In this document: positions 1-8,141 of the stretch, one piece after another
How the letters are laid out: each line of letters begins with the position of its first letter
Numbering within the stretch: the first letter of the stretch is position 1
Assembly (NCBI GenBank): GCA_016707175.1
Contig: JADJIB010000003.1
Span: 124,001-188,000, forward strand
Direction of reading: 5' to 3'
Source of the DNA: Candidatus Phosphoribacter hodrii
Lineage (GTDB): Bacteria; Actinomycetota; Actinomycetes; Actinomycetales; Dermatophilaceae
DNA: 64,000 nucleotides
Program-made: the position numbers and the translations under genes
The notes under the pieces: model-generated
The model's input: the letters and a program-made list of their open reading frames with translations, nothing else
Databases searched by the model: none
Told to the model about the DNA's origin: nothing

Positions 1-600
1 CGGCCGGTTGGCGAGCACCGAGTGCATGGTGTGCGAATACCGTTGCCATTGGCTCGCATCCATGCCGAGCCAGTCGAGCGTCACGGCCGCCGGGACCCCG
101 ATGACAGTCGCGAGATCCGCCTGCCCAGCTTCGATGACGTCGTCGACGAACCGCGCTGTCCAATAGGCGATCCGCGGACGCAGCCCGTCGAGCGCCGCTG
201 GCGCGGTGACCGCGTTGATGATCTTGCGATAGGTGCGGTGCTCCGGCGGGTCGAGCTCGACCGGGATGTGCAGGTGCACCGGCGCCTTGGGGATGACGTT
301 GTTCAGCCCCTCGCCGCCGTGCGCGGACCGCGCCGACGAGAAGGTCTCGTCATCCCGCGCGGCCGCGAACACCGACGCATAGTCGGTCAACACCCAGTAG
401 CCGCCGTGCTCCGGGCTCCACACCACCGGCCCCTGCGCCCGTAGCGCCCGATAGGACGCCACTGGGTCCAGCGAGTGCACGGCGCTTGTGTGGTCGAAAT
501 GCACCACGGGACAGCGACTCGACCCACCATCGGCGGTCTCGCCGCCAGGCGCGCTGGTATGCCGCGCAGTCCCGGACTCGGGGTCGGTCACCTGATCCAT
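1..600 (-). CDS. cytochrome P450, N-terminal 200 residues (cut by window edge)
   Basis: Reading the minus strand from an ATG at 600 gives an open frame to the window edge, so the C-terminal half with the haem Cys is outside. The start has a GGAAGG ribosome site about 7 bases upstream. From about residue 34 (CPVVHFDH) the protein matches the P450 at 6811-8052 almost position for position: the segments HGGYWVL, DDETFSSAR, HGGEGL, HIPVELDPPE and TAPAA all recur in the same order. It is therefore a paralogous class I bacterial P450, soluble, needing a ferredoxin such as the one at 6503-6697. It carries about 30 extra N-terminal residues relative to the other copy. It diverges from the luciferase-like gene at 744. 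Substrate unknown; the neighbouring CoA-ligase and AtuA genes suggest terpenoid or steroid-like compounds (inference). Confidence 0.88.
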   Translation of the reverse strand, partial: MDQVTDPESGTARHTSAPGGETADGGSSRCPVVHFDHTSAVHSLDPVASYRALRAQGPVVWSPEHGGYWVLTDYASVFAAARDDETFSSARSAHGGEGLNNVIPKAPVHLHIPVELDPPEHRTYRKIINAVTAPAALDGLRPRIAYWTARFVDDVIEAGQADLATVIGVPAAVTLDWLGMDASQWQRYSHTMHSVLANRP

Positions 601-703
601 GGGGCACCTTCCACGTCGTCGGCATTGACTGGCTCTGACCCTTGCTGCGGGCGCTGACTCGGCTCTCGGAGGCCAGCCCTCCCGCATCGCGCATTCCATG
701 CAT

Positions 704-717
704 ATGATAGCCATCAT
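704..717. promoter_or_regulatory. short inverted repeat in the divergent P450/luciferase-like promoter
   Basis: ATGAT, four bases, ATCAT forms a short inverted repeat in an AT-richer stretch between two divergent start codons (600 and 744). It lies where an operator would be expected, but the arms are only 5 bp and no regulator is known, so this is a weak call. Confidence 0.3.
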
Positions 718-743
718 CTGGTGATCGCGGACGGAGCTGGCCC

Positions 744-1781
744 ATGGAGATCGGCGTCATCCTCGGCGACGTGCACGGCTCGCTTTCGCCGCGGGACCAC
801 CTCGACGGGCTGCTGCGCCAGGTCGAGGCCGCCCAGCGGGCCGGGATGACCTACCTGACCATCGGCCACCACTACGTCTACGGCGACTACCGCTGGCTGC
901 AACCCATTCCGACGCTCGCCCGGCTGGCCGCCGAATTGGACCCTGGGGTTCGGCTCGGGACGACCGTCCTGCAGACCCCGCTCGTCCACCCGATCGCCCT
1001 CGCCGAAGACCTGGCGACGCTCGATATCCTCAGTCGCGGCAATCTCGTCATCGGACTCGGCGCCGGTTACCGGGAGTCCGAGTTTGTCGCTCTCGGAGTC
1101 AATTTCGCCGATCGCTTTGCCATGCTGGAAGAGTCGATCGAGCTGATGACCGCCCTGTGGACCCAGGCTCGGGTCACCCACCGGGGCCGCTTCTGGCAGG
1201 TCGACGACGTCGAGCCGCACATCCAGCCCTGGCAACAGCCGCACCCACCGTTGTGGATCGGCGCCATGACTGAGCGGGGCGTCAAGCGGTCGGCACGCCT
1301 CGCCGACGGGTGGCCCATCACCCCCGAGACCAAGATCCCCGACATGGTGCGGCTCCTCGCGATCTACGAGGACGAGCGGATCCGCCTCGGCAAGCCCCTC
1401 GTTCGCCACCCGTTGCGCCGCGAGATCATCCCCGGCCGCACGACCGAGGCGGCCTTCGAGCGGTTCGAGTCGATGGCCAAGGAGCGCCTGCTCGCCTATG
1501 CCCGGCGCCAACTCGCCACCCGCTCGGAGGACGAGCTCTCCCAGGAGTTCCGCTCTGTCGCAGCCAAAGAGACCTTCATCGGCACGCCCGACGAATGCAT
1601 CGCCCAGATCCGTGAGCTCGCCGCCCTCGTCCCCATCGACCCCATCCTCGTGCGCGCCCAATGGCCGCGGATGAGCGCCGACCAGGTCGTCGACTACCTC
1701 GAGGACCTCGGCCGGGACATCGTCCCCGCCGTCCGCGAGATCACGCCGGTCCAGCAGGTCATCCGCCCACCGGTCGCCTAG
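744..1781 (+). CDS. LLM-class (luciferase-like) flavin-dependent oxidoreductase
   Basis: 345 residues, usual length for the bacterial luciferase-like monooxygenase family. The N-terminus (MEIGVILGDVHGS) followed by repeated alpha/beta elements, VRLGTTVLQTPLVHP, the glycine-rich VIGLGAGYRESEF (about residue 108) and HPPLWIGAMTERGVKRSARLADGW (split here as HPPLWIGAM and RSARLADGW) are typical of this TIM-barrel fold. Such enzymes use FMNH2 or reduced F420 to oxidise aldehydes, ketones or alcohols; I cannot tell which cofactor. The ATG at 744 has GGAG 11 bases upstream. It diverges from a P450 and sits at the edge of the catabolic region, so it may take part in the same oxidation pathway (inference). 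Confidence 0.87.
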   Translation: MEIGVILGDVHGSLSPRDHLDGLLRQVEAAQRAGMTYLTIGHHYVYGDYRWLQPIPTLARLAAELDPGVRLGTTVLQTPLVHPIALAEDLATLDILSRGNLVIGLGAGYRESEFVALGVNFADRFAMLEESIELMTALWTQARVTHRGRFWQVDDVEPHIQPWQQPHPPLWIGAMTERGVKRSARLADGWPITPETKIPDMVRLLAIYEDERIRLGKPLVRHPLRREIIPGRTTEAAFERFESMAKERLLAYARRQLATRSEDELSQEFRSVAAKETFIGTPDECIAQIRELAALVPIDPILVRAQWPRMSADQVVDYLEDLGRDIVPAVREITPVQQVIRPPVA

Positions 1782-1791
1782 GCTCGCGAAT

Positions 1792-2115
1792 GTGAGCGGG
1801 TATGTCGTCGTGTCTGCAGTGGTCCGCGCCCGGGTGGCCGGGCCGGCCGAATCTTCGGGGGCCTGATGCCGCTCGCGGTCGGCGTGCTCGGGGCGCTCGC
1901 GTTTGCGACGGAGCTGCGGCTGTGGGCAGGTGTGGCCGTGGCGGTCCAGGCTGCGGTCGGGGGCTGGCTGGGTTGGGTCCTTGGTCTGTTGGTGGCCGTC
2001 CTGGTCATCGTCGCACTGGTGGGGGATCGCTCTCCTCATGGGTGCCTTCGTCATGGTGGTCGCCGAACTCAACCCTGACCGCGGGCGTGAGCCTTCCGAC
2101 TCGGGCGGCCGCTAG
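1792..2115 (+). pseudogene. small membrane protein gene, apparently frameshifted twice
   Basis: A GTG at 1792 opens a 24-codon frame ending in TGA that overlaps an ATG at 1866 (TGATG). The 1866 frame encodes two hydrophobic segments (MPLAVGVLGALAFATELR and GWVLGLLVAVLVIVALVG). It then turns unnatural after a run of five G at about 2022-2026. Reading four G instead continues as IALLMGAFVMVVAELNPDRG and ends cleanly at 2115, next to the convergent CoA-transferase stop. One more G at about 1857-1861 would also join the first 24 codons, giving about 107 residues with two or three membrane segments. The family is not recognised; it resembles small actinobacterial membrane proteins of the DUF3180/DUF4229 kind only in general shape. 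Either a broken gene or base-calling errors. Confidence 0.5.
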
Positions 2116-2116
2116 C

Positions 2117-3271
2117 TCACGCCTGTCGGGCCACCCCGGTGGCGAGCAACTCATCGACCTGCGCGGCGGCATACCCGGCCTCGGTGAGGACCGCGCGGGT
2201 GTGCTCGCCGGGACGGGCGGGCGCGCCCGGGAGGGGGGTCGAGCTCCGCGAGAAGCGTGGGGACACCGCCGGCTGCGGGTATGCCGTGCCCTCCGTCGCG
2301 ACGTAGCCTCCCCGCGCGACCGCATGGGGATGCCCGGCGGCCTCGTCGAGATCCAGCACGGGGGTCACGCACGCATCGAGCGAGGCGAAATGCACCGCCC
2401 ACTCGTCTCGGGTCCGACCGGCGAACACCGCCGTCAAGGCCGCCCGCAGGGCTGGCCACCGTGACCGATCCTTGTGCGCGCCAACGAGATCCGGGTCATC
2501 GTCAAGCCCCAACCCCCTCAGCAACTCAAGGAAGAACCGCTCCTCGACCGTCGCGACCGCCACCCAACGGCCATCCGCGCAGGTGTAGGTGTCGTAATAC
2601 GGCGTCCCCCCGTCCAGGAGGTTCGCCCCGCGATCGAGGCTCCATCGACCGGCCGCGCGCAGCCCGTGTACCAACCCCATCAAGGCCGCTGTCGACTCCA
2701 GCGCATTGGCATCGACGACCTGCCCGGCCCCCGACCCACGGGCCTCCCACAGTGCGCAGACGACCCCGAAAGCCAGCGCCGACCCAGCCCCACCAAAGTC
2801 GCCGACCAGGTTGAGCGGCGGGGGAGGGGGTTCCCCGGCCCGGCCGATGGTGTGCAGCGCACCCGTGAGCGAGATGTAGTTGAGGTCGTGGCCGACCGCT
2901 CCGGCGAGCGGTCCGTCCTGGCCATAACCGGTGAGCCGCCCGATGACCAGCCGCGGGTTGTCGGCGAGCAACACGTCCGGCCCCAGCCCCAGCCGCTCCA
3001 GCACCCCAGGCCGGTTGCTCTCGACGAGCACGTCTGCGCCAGAGGCCAATCGGCGCACGATCGCCGCGCCCTCGGGTTGGCGCAGGTCGACCGCGATCGA
3101 GCGGCGACCCCGTTCGATCACGGCGTTGGGTGTGTAATCCCGCGATGGCGGGTCGACTCGATCGACCCGCACGACATCGGCGCCCATGTCGGCCAGCAGC
3201 ATCGCCGCGAACGGCCCCGGCCCGATCCCGGCGAGTTCGACGACGCGCACTCCGTGCAACGGCCCAGTCAT
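2117..3271 (-). CDS. CaiB/BaiF CoA-transferase family protein, alpha-methylacyl-CoA racemase-like
   Basis: 384 residues from the ATG at 3271, which overlaps the ligase stop by 4 bp (ATGA). The N-terminus GVRVVELAGIGPGPFAAMLLADMGADVVRVD is the family signature (seen as VVELAGIGPGPFAAM and ADMGADVVRVD). GHDLNYISLTGAL and the ALESTAALM segment match racemases of this family (AMACR, mycobacterial MCR), in which His and Asp near the GHD segment do the epimerisation. Such enzymes interconvert R and S 2-methylacyl-CoA so that branched chains, including steroid and isoprenoid side chains, can enter beta-oxidation. It is the last gene of the ferredoxin-AtuA-ligase operon, which fits racemisation after CoA activation by the neighbouring ligase. 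A true CoA-transferase is the alternative. Confidence 0.88.
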   Translation of the reverse strand: MTGPLHGVRVVELAGIGPGPFAAMLLADMGADVVRVDRVDPPSRDYTPNAVIERGRRSIAVDLRQPEGAAIVRRLASGADVLVESNRPGVLERLGLGPDVLLADNPRLVIGRLTGYGQDGPLAGAVGHDLNYISLTGALHTIGRAGEPPPPPLNLVGDFGGAGSALAFGVVCALWEARGSGAGQVVDANALESTAALMGLVHGLRAAGRWSLDRGANLLDGGTPYYDTYTCADGRWVAVATVEERFFLELLRGLGLDDDPDLVGAHKDRSRWPALRAALTAVFAGRTRDEWAVHFASLDACVTPVLDLDEAAGHPHAVARGGYVATEGTAYPQPAVSPRFSRSSTPLPGAPARPGEHTRAVLTEAGYAAAQVDELLATGVARQA

Positions 3272-4803
3272 CGGCGCACCCCCTCCTCGCGCAGTATGCC
3301 GCGCAGCACCGCCTTTGCGACCTTGTCGAGCGTCACGCGTGGCAACTCGCTGACGATGCGGATCTCGCGTGGTCGCCGCATGGGGCTCAGCCCGGCGACA
3401 CAACGGGCCTCCACCTCGGCGACTATGACGCTCGCCCCGGCGCGGGGCAGCACGAACGCCACCGGCACCTCGCCGAGCATCTCGTGCGGTGCCCCGACGA
3501 CCGCCACCTCAGCGACGCCCGGCACCTGCAACAGCACCCGCTCGATCTCCGCCGCGCCGACGTTTTCGCCGCCGACCTTGAGCAGATCGCCCTCCCGCTC
3601 AACGAAACTCAGCGTCCCGCCCTCGTTCAACCGCACCCGATCACCGGTCCGCAACCAGCCGTCGGCATCGACCGCCGCAGCGGTCGCCTCCGGATCGCGC
3701 AGATACTCCGCGAACAACGACACGCCAGGTATGCCGCGCACCCGCAGGTCGCCGACCTCGCCCGCCCCCACGGGGGAGCCGTCGGGGTGCAGGACGGCGA
3801 CGGCATACTCCCGCGCGGGGCGACCCATCGTGCCCGGTGGGTCGGGCGGGTCCAGCGAGCCGATGATCGGATGGCTCACCGTCTCGGTCATCCCGAACCA
3901 GCCGAGCGCCGCCACCCCGCCCGACCATGGCGCCGGGTCGAGCGCAGCGCTGTTGCCCCAACCGCGGAACCGGTGGCCAGGCAACGGTTCTCGGGTCTGC
4001 AGCGCACGCACGCAGAAAGACACGAGGGCCGACCAGGTCGCCCCGTGTTCCACGGCGACCGGCCAGAAGCGGGAGGCCGAGAAGCGTGGCTGAAGCACGA
4101 CGTGACCGCCCGCGAAGAGCGTCGAGAGCAGCGAGTAGGACAACGCGTTGGTGTGGAAGAGCGGCAGGTGCACGAGGTTGGTGTCGGCCTGGGTCAGCCC
4201 CTGATGGGCAGCGCCGACCCGGCCCGCCCACAGGCAGTTGGCCTGGGTCCAGACGACGGCCTTGGGGCGCGAGGTCGTCCCGGAGGTGTATTGGATCGAG
4301 GCCGGTGCCTGGGCCGGCACAGTCGCCCACCCCGCCGGAGGGTCGGCCATGAGCAACCCGGTTCCCCGCCCCACCTCCGGGCGCCCACTGCTCTCCACCA
4401 CCCAGGGCAGTTTGTCGAGGGGCTCCCGCGCACGTGCCGTCACAACGGGGTCGACGACGGCTCCGACAGCGCGCGAATGCTCCAAGACATAGCCCAATTC
4501 GGCTGCGCTGGAGCGCGGGTCAGCGCAGACGGCCACCGCGCCGAGTTGCAGCAGCGCGGCCCAGACCAGCACGACATCGGGGCAGTTGGGCATGACGAGG
4601 GCCACCGGGTCGCCGGCTCGGACACCCCGGCGAGCCAGCCCGGCGGCGAGCCGGGAGACGTCGTGGCGGAGGGCGGCATACGTCCACGCGACCGGAGGAC
4701 CGTCGAAGGGGACCCAGGTGAGCGCCGGAGCGGACGGCGTGGCTGCTGCCCAATAGCCGAGCAACCCGCCCAGGTCGCCGCTGCCGTCGCCAGTGGCGGT
4801 CAT
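3268..4803 (-). CDS. AMP-dependent acyl-CoA synthetase/ligase (ANL family)
   Basis: 511 residues. All core ANL motifs are intact: the P-loop YTSGTTSRPKAV (about residue 172), HLPLFHTNAL, the GMTET segment, WLRTGDRV, and the hinge REGDLLKVGGENV. The C-terminus has TLDKVAKAVLR with the expected catalytic Lys region. The enzyme would adenylate a carboxylic acid and pass it to CoA in the cytoplasm. It overlaps the small AtuA-type gene upstream (ATGA at 4800-4803) and the racemase downstream, so the three are translationally coupled. Substrate is not readable from sequence; context suggests a branched or terpenoid acid. Confidence 0.88.
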   Translation of the reverse strand: MTATGDGSGDLGGLLGYWAAATPSAPALTWVPFDGPPVAWTYAALRHDVSRLAAGLARRGVRAGDPVALVMPNCPDVVLVWAALLQLGAVAVCADPRSSAAELGYVLEHSRAVGAVVDPVVTARAREPLDKLPWVVESSGRPEVGRGTGLLMADPPAGWATVPAQAPASIQYTSGTTSRPKAVVWTQANCLWAGRVGAAHQGLTQADTNLVHLPLFHTNALSYSLLSTLFAGGHVVLQPRFSASRFWPVAVEHGATWSALVSFCVRALQTREPLPGHRFRGWGNSAALDPAPWSGGVAALGWFGMTETVSHPIIGSLDPPDPPGTMGRPAREYAVAVLHPDGSPVGAGEVGDLRVRGIPGVSLFAEYLRDPEATAAAVDADGWLRTGDRVRLNEGGTLSFVEREGDLLKVGGENVGAAEIERVLLQVPGVAEVAVVGAPHEMLGEVPVAFVLPRAGASVIVAEVEARCVAGLSPMRRPREIRIVSELPRVTLDKVAKAVLRGILREEGVRR

Positions 4804-5156
4804 GCCCCGCCGACAGTGCCCGACGCTTCGCCCAAGGGCCGCGCCGACCAGCCGTCACCGACGTCCATCGCCAGCGCCAACGACTGAAAAGACTTGCCGT
4901 GCGGGTCGATTCGCAGAGTCGCCGAGACCCCGCCGTCGAGGGCCTGGAACAGCACGAAGTTGAGGCCCTGCACTCGCGGCAACTCATAGCGGACGACCTC
5001 GCCGCGCACCAACCCCGCGAAGTGTTGCCTGACCCGCTCGGCGGTGAGCCGCTCGACGAGCATCGGATAGTCGGCGGGCTCGTGGACGAACACACAGATG
5101 TTGCTCGTGTCGCCCTTGTCGCCGGAGCGGGCATAGGCCACTTCGCGGAGGATCAC
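4800..5156 (-). CDS. AtuA-like small protein (C-terminal AtuA ferredoxin-fold domain)
   Basis: 118 residues from a GTG at 5156 that overlaps the stop of the upstream gene (GTGA). It starts VILREVAYARSGDKGDTSNI, the conserved opening of the small domain that follows DUF1446 in AtuA proteins and is often encoded separately, as here. The segments ELPRVQGLNFVLFQALDGGV and SFQSLALAMDVG complete the domain. AtuA proteins belong to acyclic terpene (citronellol/geraniol) utilisation clusters, but their chemistry is not established. It is the partner of the DUF1446 gene just upstream and is coupled to the acyl-CoA ligase downstream. Confidence 0.8.
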   Translation of the reverse strand: MILREVAYARSGDKGDTSNICVFVHEPADYPMLVERLTAERVRQHFAGLVRGEVVRYELPRVQGLNFVLFQALDGGVSATLRIDPHGKSFQSLALAMDVGDGWSARPLGEASGTVGGA

Positions 5157-6497
5157 GAGCGCACCACCTCGGTTGTGAGAGTGACCAATTCGCGAGGCAC
5201 GAAGGCGGGCGTGACGCCGAGCGCAGGGACCACCGAGGTGACGACCCCGCCGCCGCCCGATGGCCCGAAGTAGAGCAACTCCACCTCGTGTGCGGCCGCA
5301 TCGGCGACGGCCCGGGAGGGGGGTGTGGACCGCCAGACGCAGTCGCACCTCGGCCGGTTCGGTGCTCTCGGGTCGGTCGCCGAAGAGCGAGGTGAGCCCC
5401 ACGAGGTCGACGCGGACGTCGGTGAGCGACGCGGCATACGGCTGCAGGTAAGCGCGCAGGACCTCCTCGGCGCGCCGCGCGCGGGTCACGCACCCGGGCC
5501 CGCCGAACGAGATCTCGCCCGTCGCGCGGAAGCCGTCGTCGACGCCGACGAGCACCTTGAGGGTCTCGGGCCGTGGACGTCCGCGGGCTCCCCATAGCCG
5601 CACTCGGTCGCCGCCGAGGTCGTCGATCTCGATGTCGGAGAAGTCGGCGGTCACGTCCGGCGTCAGGTATGCCGCGGGGTCGTGGATCTCGTAATACAGC
5701 TGGGTCTTCATCGTGCGGGCATCGACCGCACCACCCGTGCCGGGGAGTTTGGTGATGATCGCGTCGGCCCGAGTGACGTCGGCCAGCGGGAAGCCGAGCC
5801 GATGCGGGTCGGGGACGACGCGGTAGGGCGGGTCCTCGAAGTTGCCCCCAGTGCTGTGCACTCCACACTCCAGCAGGTGGCCGACCATCGTCGCGTGCGC
5901 GACGGCGTCCCAGTCGTCCAGCGCCCACCCGAGCTCGTGGCAGATCGGCCCGACGAACAGCGACGGGTCGGCGATCCGCCCGCCCACGACGATCTGCGCG
6001 CCGGCCTCCAGGCAGGTGACGATCGGGTCGGCGCCGATGTAGGCGTTGGCCGAGACGACCCGGTCACCCAGGGCGGCGACCGTCGTGCCCCGTTCTGGGA
6101 GAGCGCAGTCCAAGGACCGGACGAGGTCAAGGACGGCGTCGCCGCGGATGACCCCAATGGGTATGCCGTGCTGCCCCTGGGCGCGTAGCGAGTCGACGAG
6201 GTCGGCCACGGCCGCGTCGGGGTTGGCGGCGCCGAAGTTGCCGACGACCCGGTGGCCGCGTCCGAGGTAGCCCGCGAGCAGCGGGACGAGTTCGCGGATG
6301 CGTTCGTCCTGGCCGGTCGCCGGATCGCGCCGCCGGCGCTGATGGGCCAGCGCCATCGTGCGCTCGGCGAGCGAGTCGAACCCGATGTAGGTGACCCGCC
6401 CCGAGTCGGCCATCGCGGCCGCCGGGGCGAGTCGGTCGTTGGCGTAGGCCGAACCGGCGCCGATCGACACCCCAACCTGGATGGCGCCTCGAGGCAT
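5153..6497 (-). pseudogene. AtuA-like (DUF1446) protein gene with a single-base frameshift
   Basis: From the ATG at 6497 the protein runs through typical DUF1446 blocks: VGVSIGAGSAYANDRL, IGFDSLAERTMAL, VVGNFGAANPDAAV, VVGGRIADPSLFVGP, THSTGGNFEDP-like HSTGGNFEDP and LPGTGGAVDARTMKTQLYYE. After AVHTP (about residue 394) the frame becomes Arg-rich and unnatural at a run of six G on the plus strand (about 5312-5318). Dropping one base gives SRAVADAAAHEVELLYFGPSG and a stop at 5153 that overlaps the next start by GTGA. The span is 1345 bases, one more than a multiple of three, consistent with one inserted base and a 447-residue protein. Without the shift it would falsely fuse to the next gene. 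Probably a sequence error rather than real decay. Confidence 0.75.
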
Positions 6498-6502
6498 TGC
6501 GC

Positions 6503-6697
6503 TCAGTCCGAGACGTCGATGGCGAGCTCGGGGCAGCTCTCGGCGGCCAGGAGCACGGCCTCGCGCTCCTCGTCAGGCACATCCTCCGAGCGGACTTCGG
6601 CGTGGCCGTCCTCGACCCGCGCGAAGAAGAAGTTCGGCGCGCTCAGCCGGCACAGGCCGTGACCCTGGCAGCGCTCCTCGTTGACCTGGACCTTCAT
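6503..6697 (-). CDS. 3Fe-4S ferredoxin
   Basis: 64 residues from the ATG at 6697, preceded by GGAGGG four bases upstream; a second in-frame ATG four codons further up lacks such a site. Cys10, Cys16 (in ERCQGHGLCRL) and Cys55 (in ESCPEL) give the three-cysteine pattern of P450-partner 3Fe-4S ferredoxins, where the usual second Cys position is occupied by Gly12-His13. It would carry electrons from the reductase at 8142-9386 to the P450s. It is the first gene of the leftward operon and diverges from the P450 at 6811, so the redox partners lie on both sides of one promoter region. Confidence 0.92.
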   Translation of the reverse strand: MKVQVNEERCQGHGLCRLSAPNFFFARVEDGHAEVRSEDVPDEEREAVLLAAESCPELAIDVSD

Positions 6698-6726
6698 GTT
6701 GCCCTCCACGTGTCGTTGACAGGACC

Positions 6727-6751
6727 ATTCAGTATAACCATAATCACATTA
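6727..6751. promoter_or_regulatory. conserved 25-bp promoter element, copy 1
   Basis: This AT-rich element begins ATTCAGTATAACCAT and matches the element at 11598-11622 at 21 of 25 positions, including the first 15. It lies between the divergent ferredoxin (start 6697) and P450 (start 6811) genes. The shared sequence in two catabolic promoters indicates a common operator or promoter core. Confidence 0.6.
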
Positions 6752-6810
6752 AGGCGTGGAGGGAAGAGAGCCACGCGAACGGCCCATCAGCAGCCTAGGG
6801 AGGCCCAACC

Positions 6811-8052
6811 ATGACCGAGACCCAGCGGTGCCCAGTCGTCCATTTCGACCACAACTCCGACGAACACTCGGCCGACCCGGCGGGCTCCTACAAGCGCATC
6901 CGGGACGAGCACCCCGCTGCGTGGAGCGAGGCTCACGGCGGCTATTGGGTGCTCTCCGGCTACCGCACGGTGTTCGACGCCTCCCGAGACGACGCGACGT
7001 TCTCGTCGGCGCGCAACGAGCACGGCGGTGAAGGTCTCTCGGTGGTCATCCCCAAGACCCCCATGCACTTCCACATCCCCATCGAGGTCGACCCGCCCGA
7101 CTTCCGCAAGTGGCGCAAACTCATCAACCCGATCACCGCTCCCGCTGCCGTCGAGCGGATGGAGACGATGGTCCGCCACTACGTCACGTGGTTCATCGAC
7201 GAGATCATCGAGAAGGGCTCGTGCGACATGGCCGAGGTCATCGGCGTGCCCTCGATCGTCACCGTCGACTGGATCGGTCTGGACCCGGCCGACTGGAAGC
7301 GCTACGCCTTCGCCCACCGCATGGTCCTCGCCGCGGTGCCGGGCAGCGACGACTGGAAGCAGGCCATCGAGGTCGAGTTCCCCTACATCAACGCCCGCAC
7401 GTGGGAGGCCATCGCCGACCGCCGGATCAACCCCACCGACGACATGATCAGCTACTTCGTCCAGCAGGAGATCGACGGGCGTCCGATCACCGACGACGAG
7501 GTCTTCTCGATCGTCGACCTGCTGCTGGCCGGTGGCGTCGCCACGACCGCGTCGCTCGTCTCCAACACGGTGGTCTGGCTCTACCAGCACCAGGATGTGC
7601 GCCAGCAACTCATCGACGACCCGAGCCTGTTGGACAAGGCGATCGAGGAGTTCCTGCGGTTCTTCTCCCCGACCCAGGCGTTGGCCCGCACCGTCACCCA
7701 GGACACCGAGTTCCACGGATGCCCGATGCGCGAAGGTGACCGGGTGCTCCTGTCGTGGGCCTCGGCCAACCGCGACCCCGAGCAGTTCGAGGACCCCGAC
7801 GACGTCAACATCGAGCGCTGGCCCAACCGGCATACCGCGTTCGGGATCGGCGTGCACCGTTGTGCCGGCTCGAACCTCGGCCGGTTCATGGCCAAGGAGA
7901 TGCTGTCCCAGATCCTCACCCGGATGGGCGACTACGTCATCGACCTCGACTCCCTGCAGGCCTACCCGCACCAGGGCACGAACACCGGATGGCAGCGGAT
8001 CCCGGCCACCTACACGCCCGGCCCGCGCATCCTTCCTGTTCCGGCCGGCTGA
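6811..8052 (+). CDS. cytochrome P450
   Basis: 413 residues with an AGGGAGG site ahead of the ATG. The haem-binding segment FGIGVHRCAGSNLGR places the thiolate ligand at Cys351; EEFLRFF supplies the ExxR motif and the I-helix reads LLLAGGVATTAS (about 236-247). In P450cam the equivalent segment has Asp before Thr; here Ala stands at that acid position while the Thr is kept. No membrane anchor, so a soluble class I P450 using the ferredoxin at 6503-6697 and the reductase immediately downstream. It would hydroxylate a hydrophobic substrate using O2. It is closely related to the partial P450 at 1-600. Expression is probably driven from the divergent region containing the 6727-6751 element. Confidence 0.94.
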   Translation: MTETQRCPVVHFDHNSDEHSADPAGSYKRIRDEHPAAWSEAHGGYWVLSGYRTVFDASRDDATFSSARNEHGGEGLSVVIPKTPMHFHIPIEVDPPDFRKWRKLINPITAPAAVERMETMVRHYVTWFIDEIIEKGSCDMAEVIGVPSIVTVDWIGLDPADWKRYAFAHRMVLAAVPGSDDWKQAIEVEFPYINARTWEAIADRRINPTDDMISYFVQQEIDGRPITDDEVFSIVDLLLAGGVATTASLVSNTVVWLYQHQDVRQQLIDDPSLLDKAIEEFLRFFSPTQALARTVTQDTEFHGCPMREGDRVLLSWASANRDPEQFEDPDDVNIERWPNRHTAFGIGVHRCAGSNLGRFMAKEMLSQILTRMGDYVIDLDSLQAYPHQGTNTGWQRIPATYTPGPRILPVPAG

Positions 8053-8086
8053 GCCCCGCTGAGCCCGGCTGAGCCCGGCTGAGCCC
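8047..8086. repeat. four tandem copies of a 10-bp unit across the P450 stop codon
   Basis: GGCTGAGCCC or its one-base variant CGCTGAGCCC is repeated four times, the first copy containing the P450 TGA. Each unit is nearly self-complementary (GGCT-GAGCC), so the array could fold in the mRNA between the P450 and reductase genes. Confidence 0.75.
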
Positions 8087-8141
8087 GGATCGTCCCCGTC
8101 ACCCGACCCGTCCCCACGTCACCGCAGAGGCTGATCACCCC

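Noticed and set aside
714..2072. Long open frame on the minus strand antisense to the luciferase-like gene
   Set aside because: It is rich in Asp, Gly and Arg with no domain and simply mirrors the codon structure of the real plus-strand gene.
4800..6497. AtuA long fusion of 565 residues
   Set aside because: The apparent fusion passes through an Arg-rich segment caused by one extra base in a G run; the two proteins are separate with a GTGA overlap once corrected.
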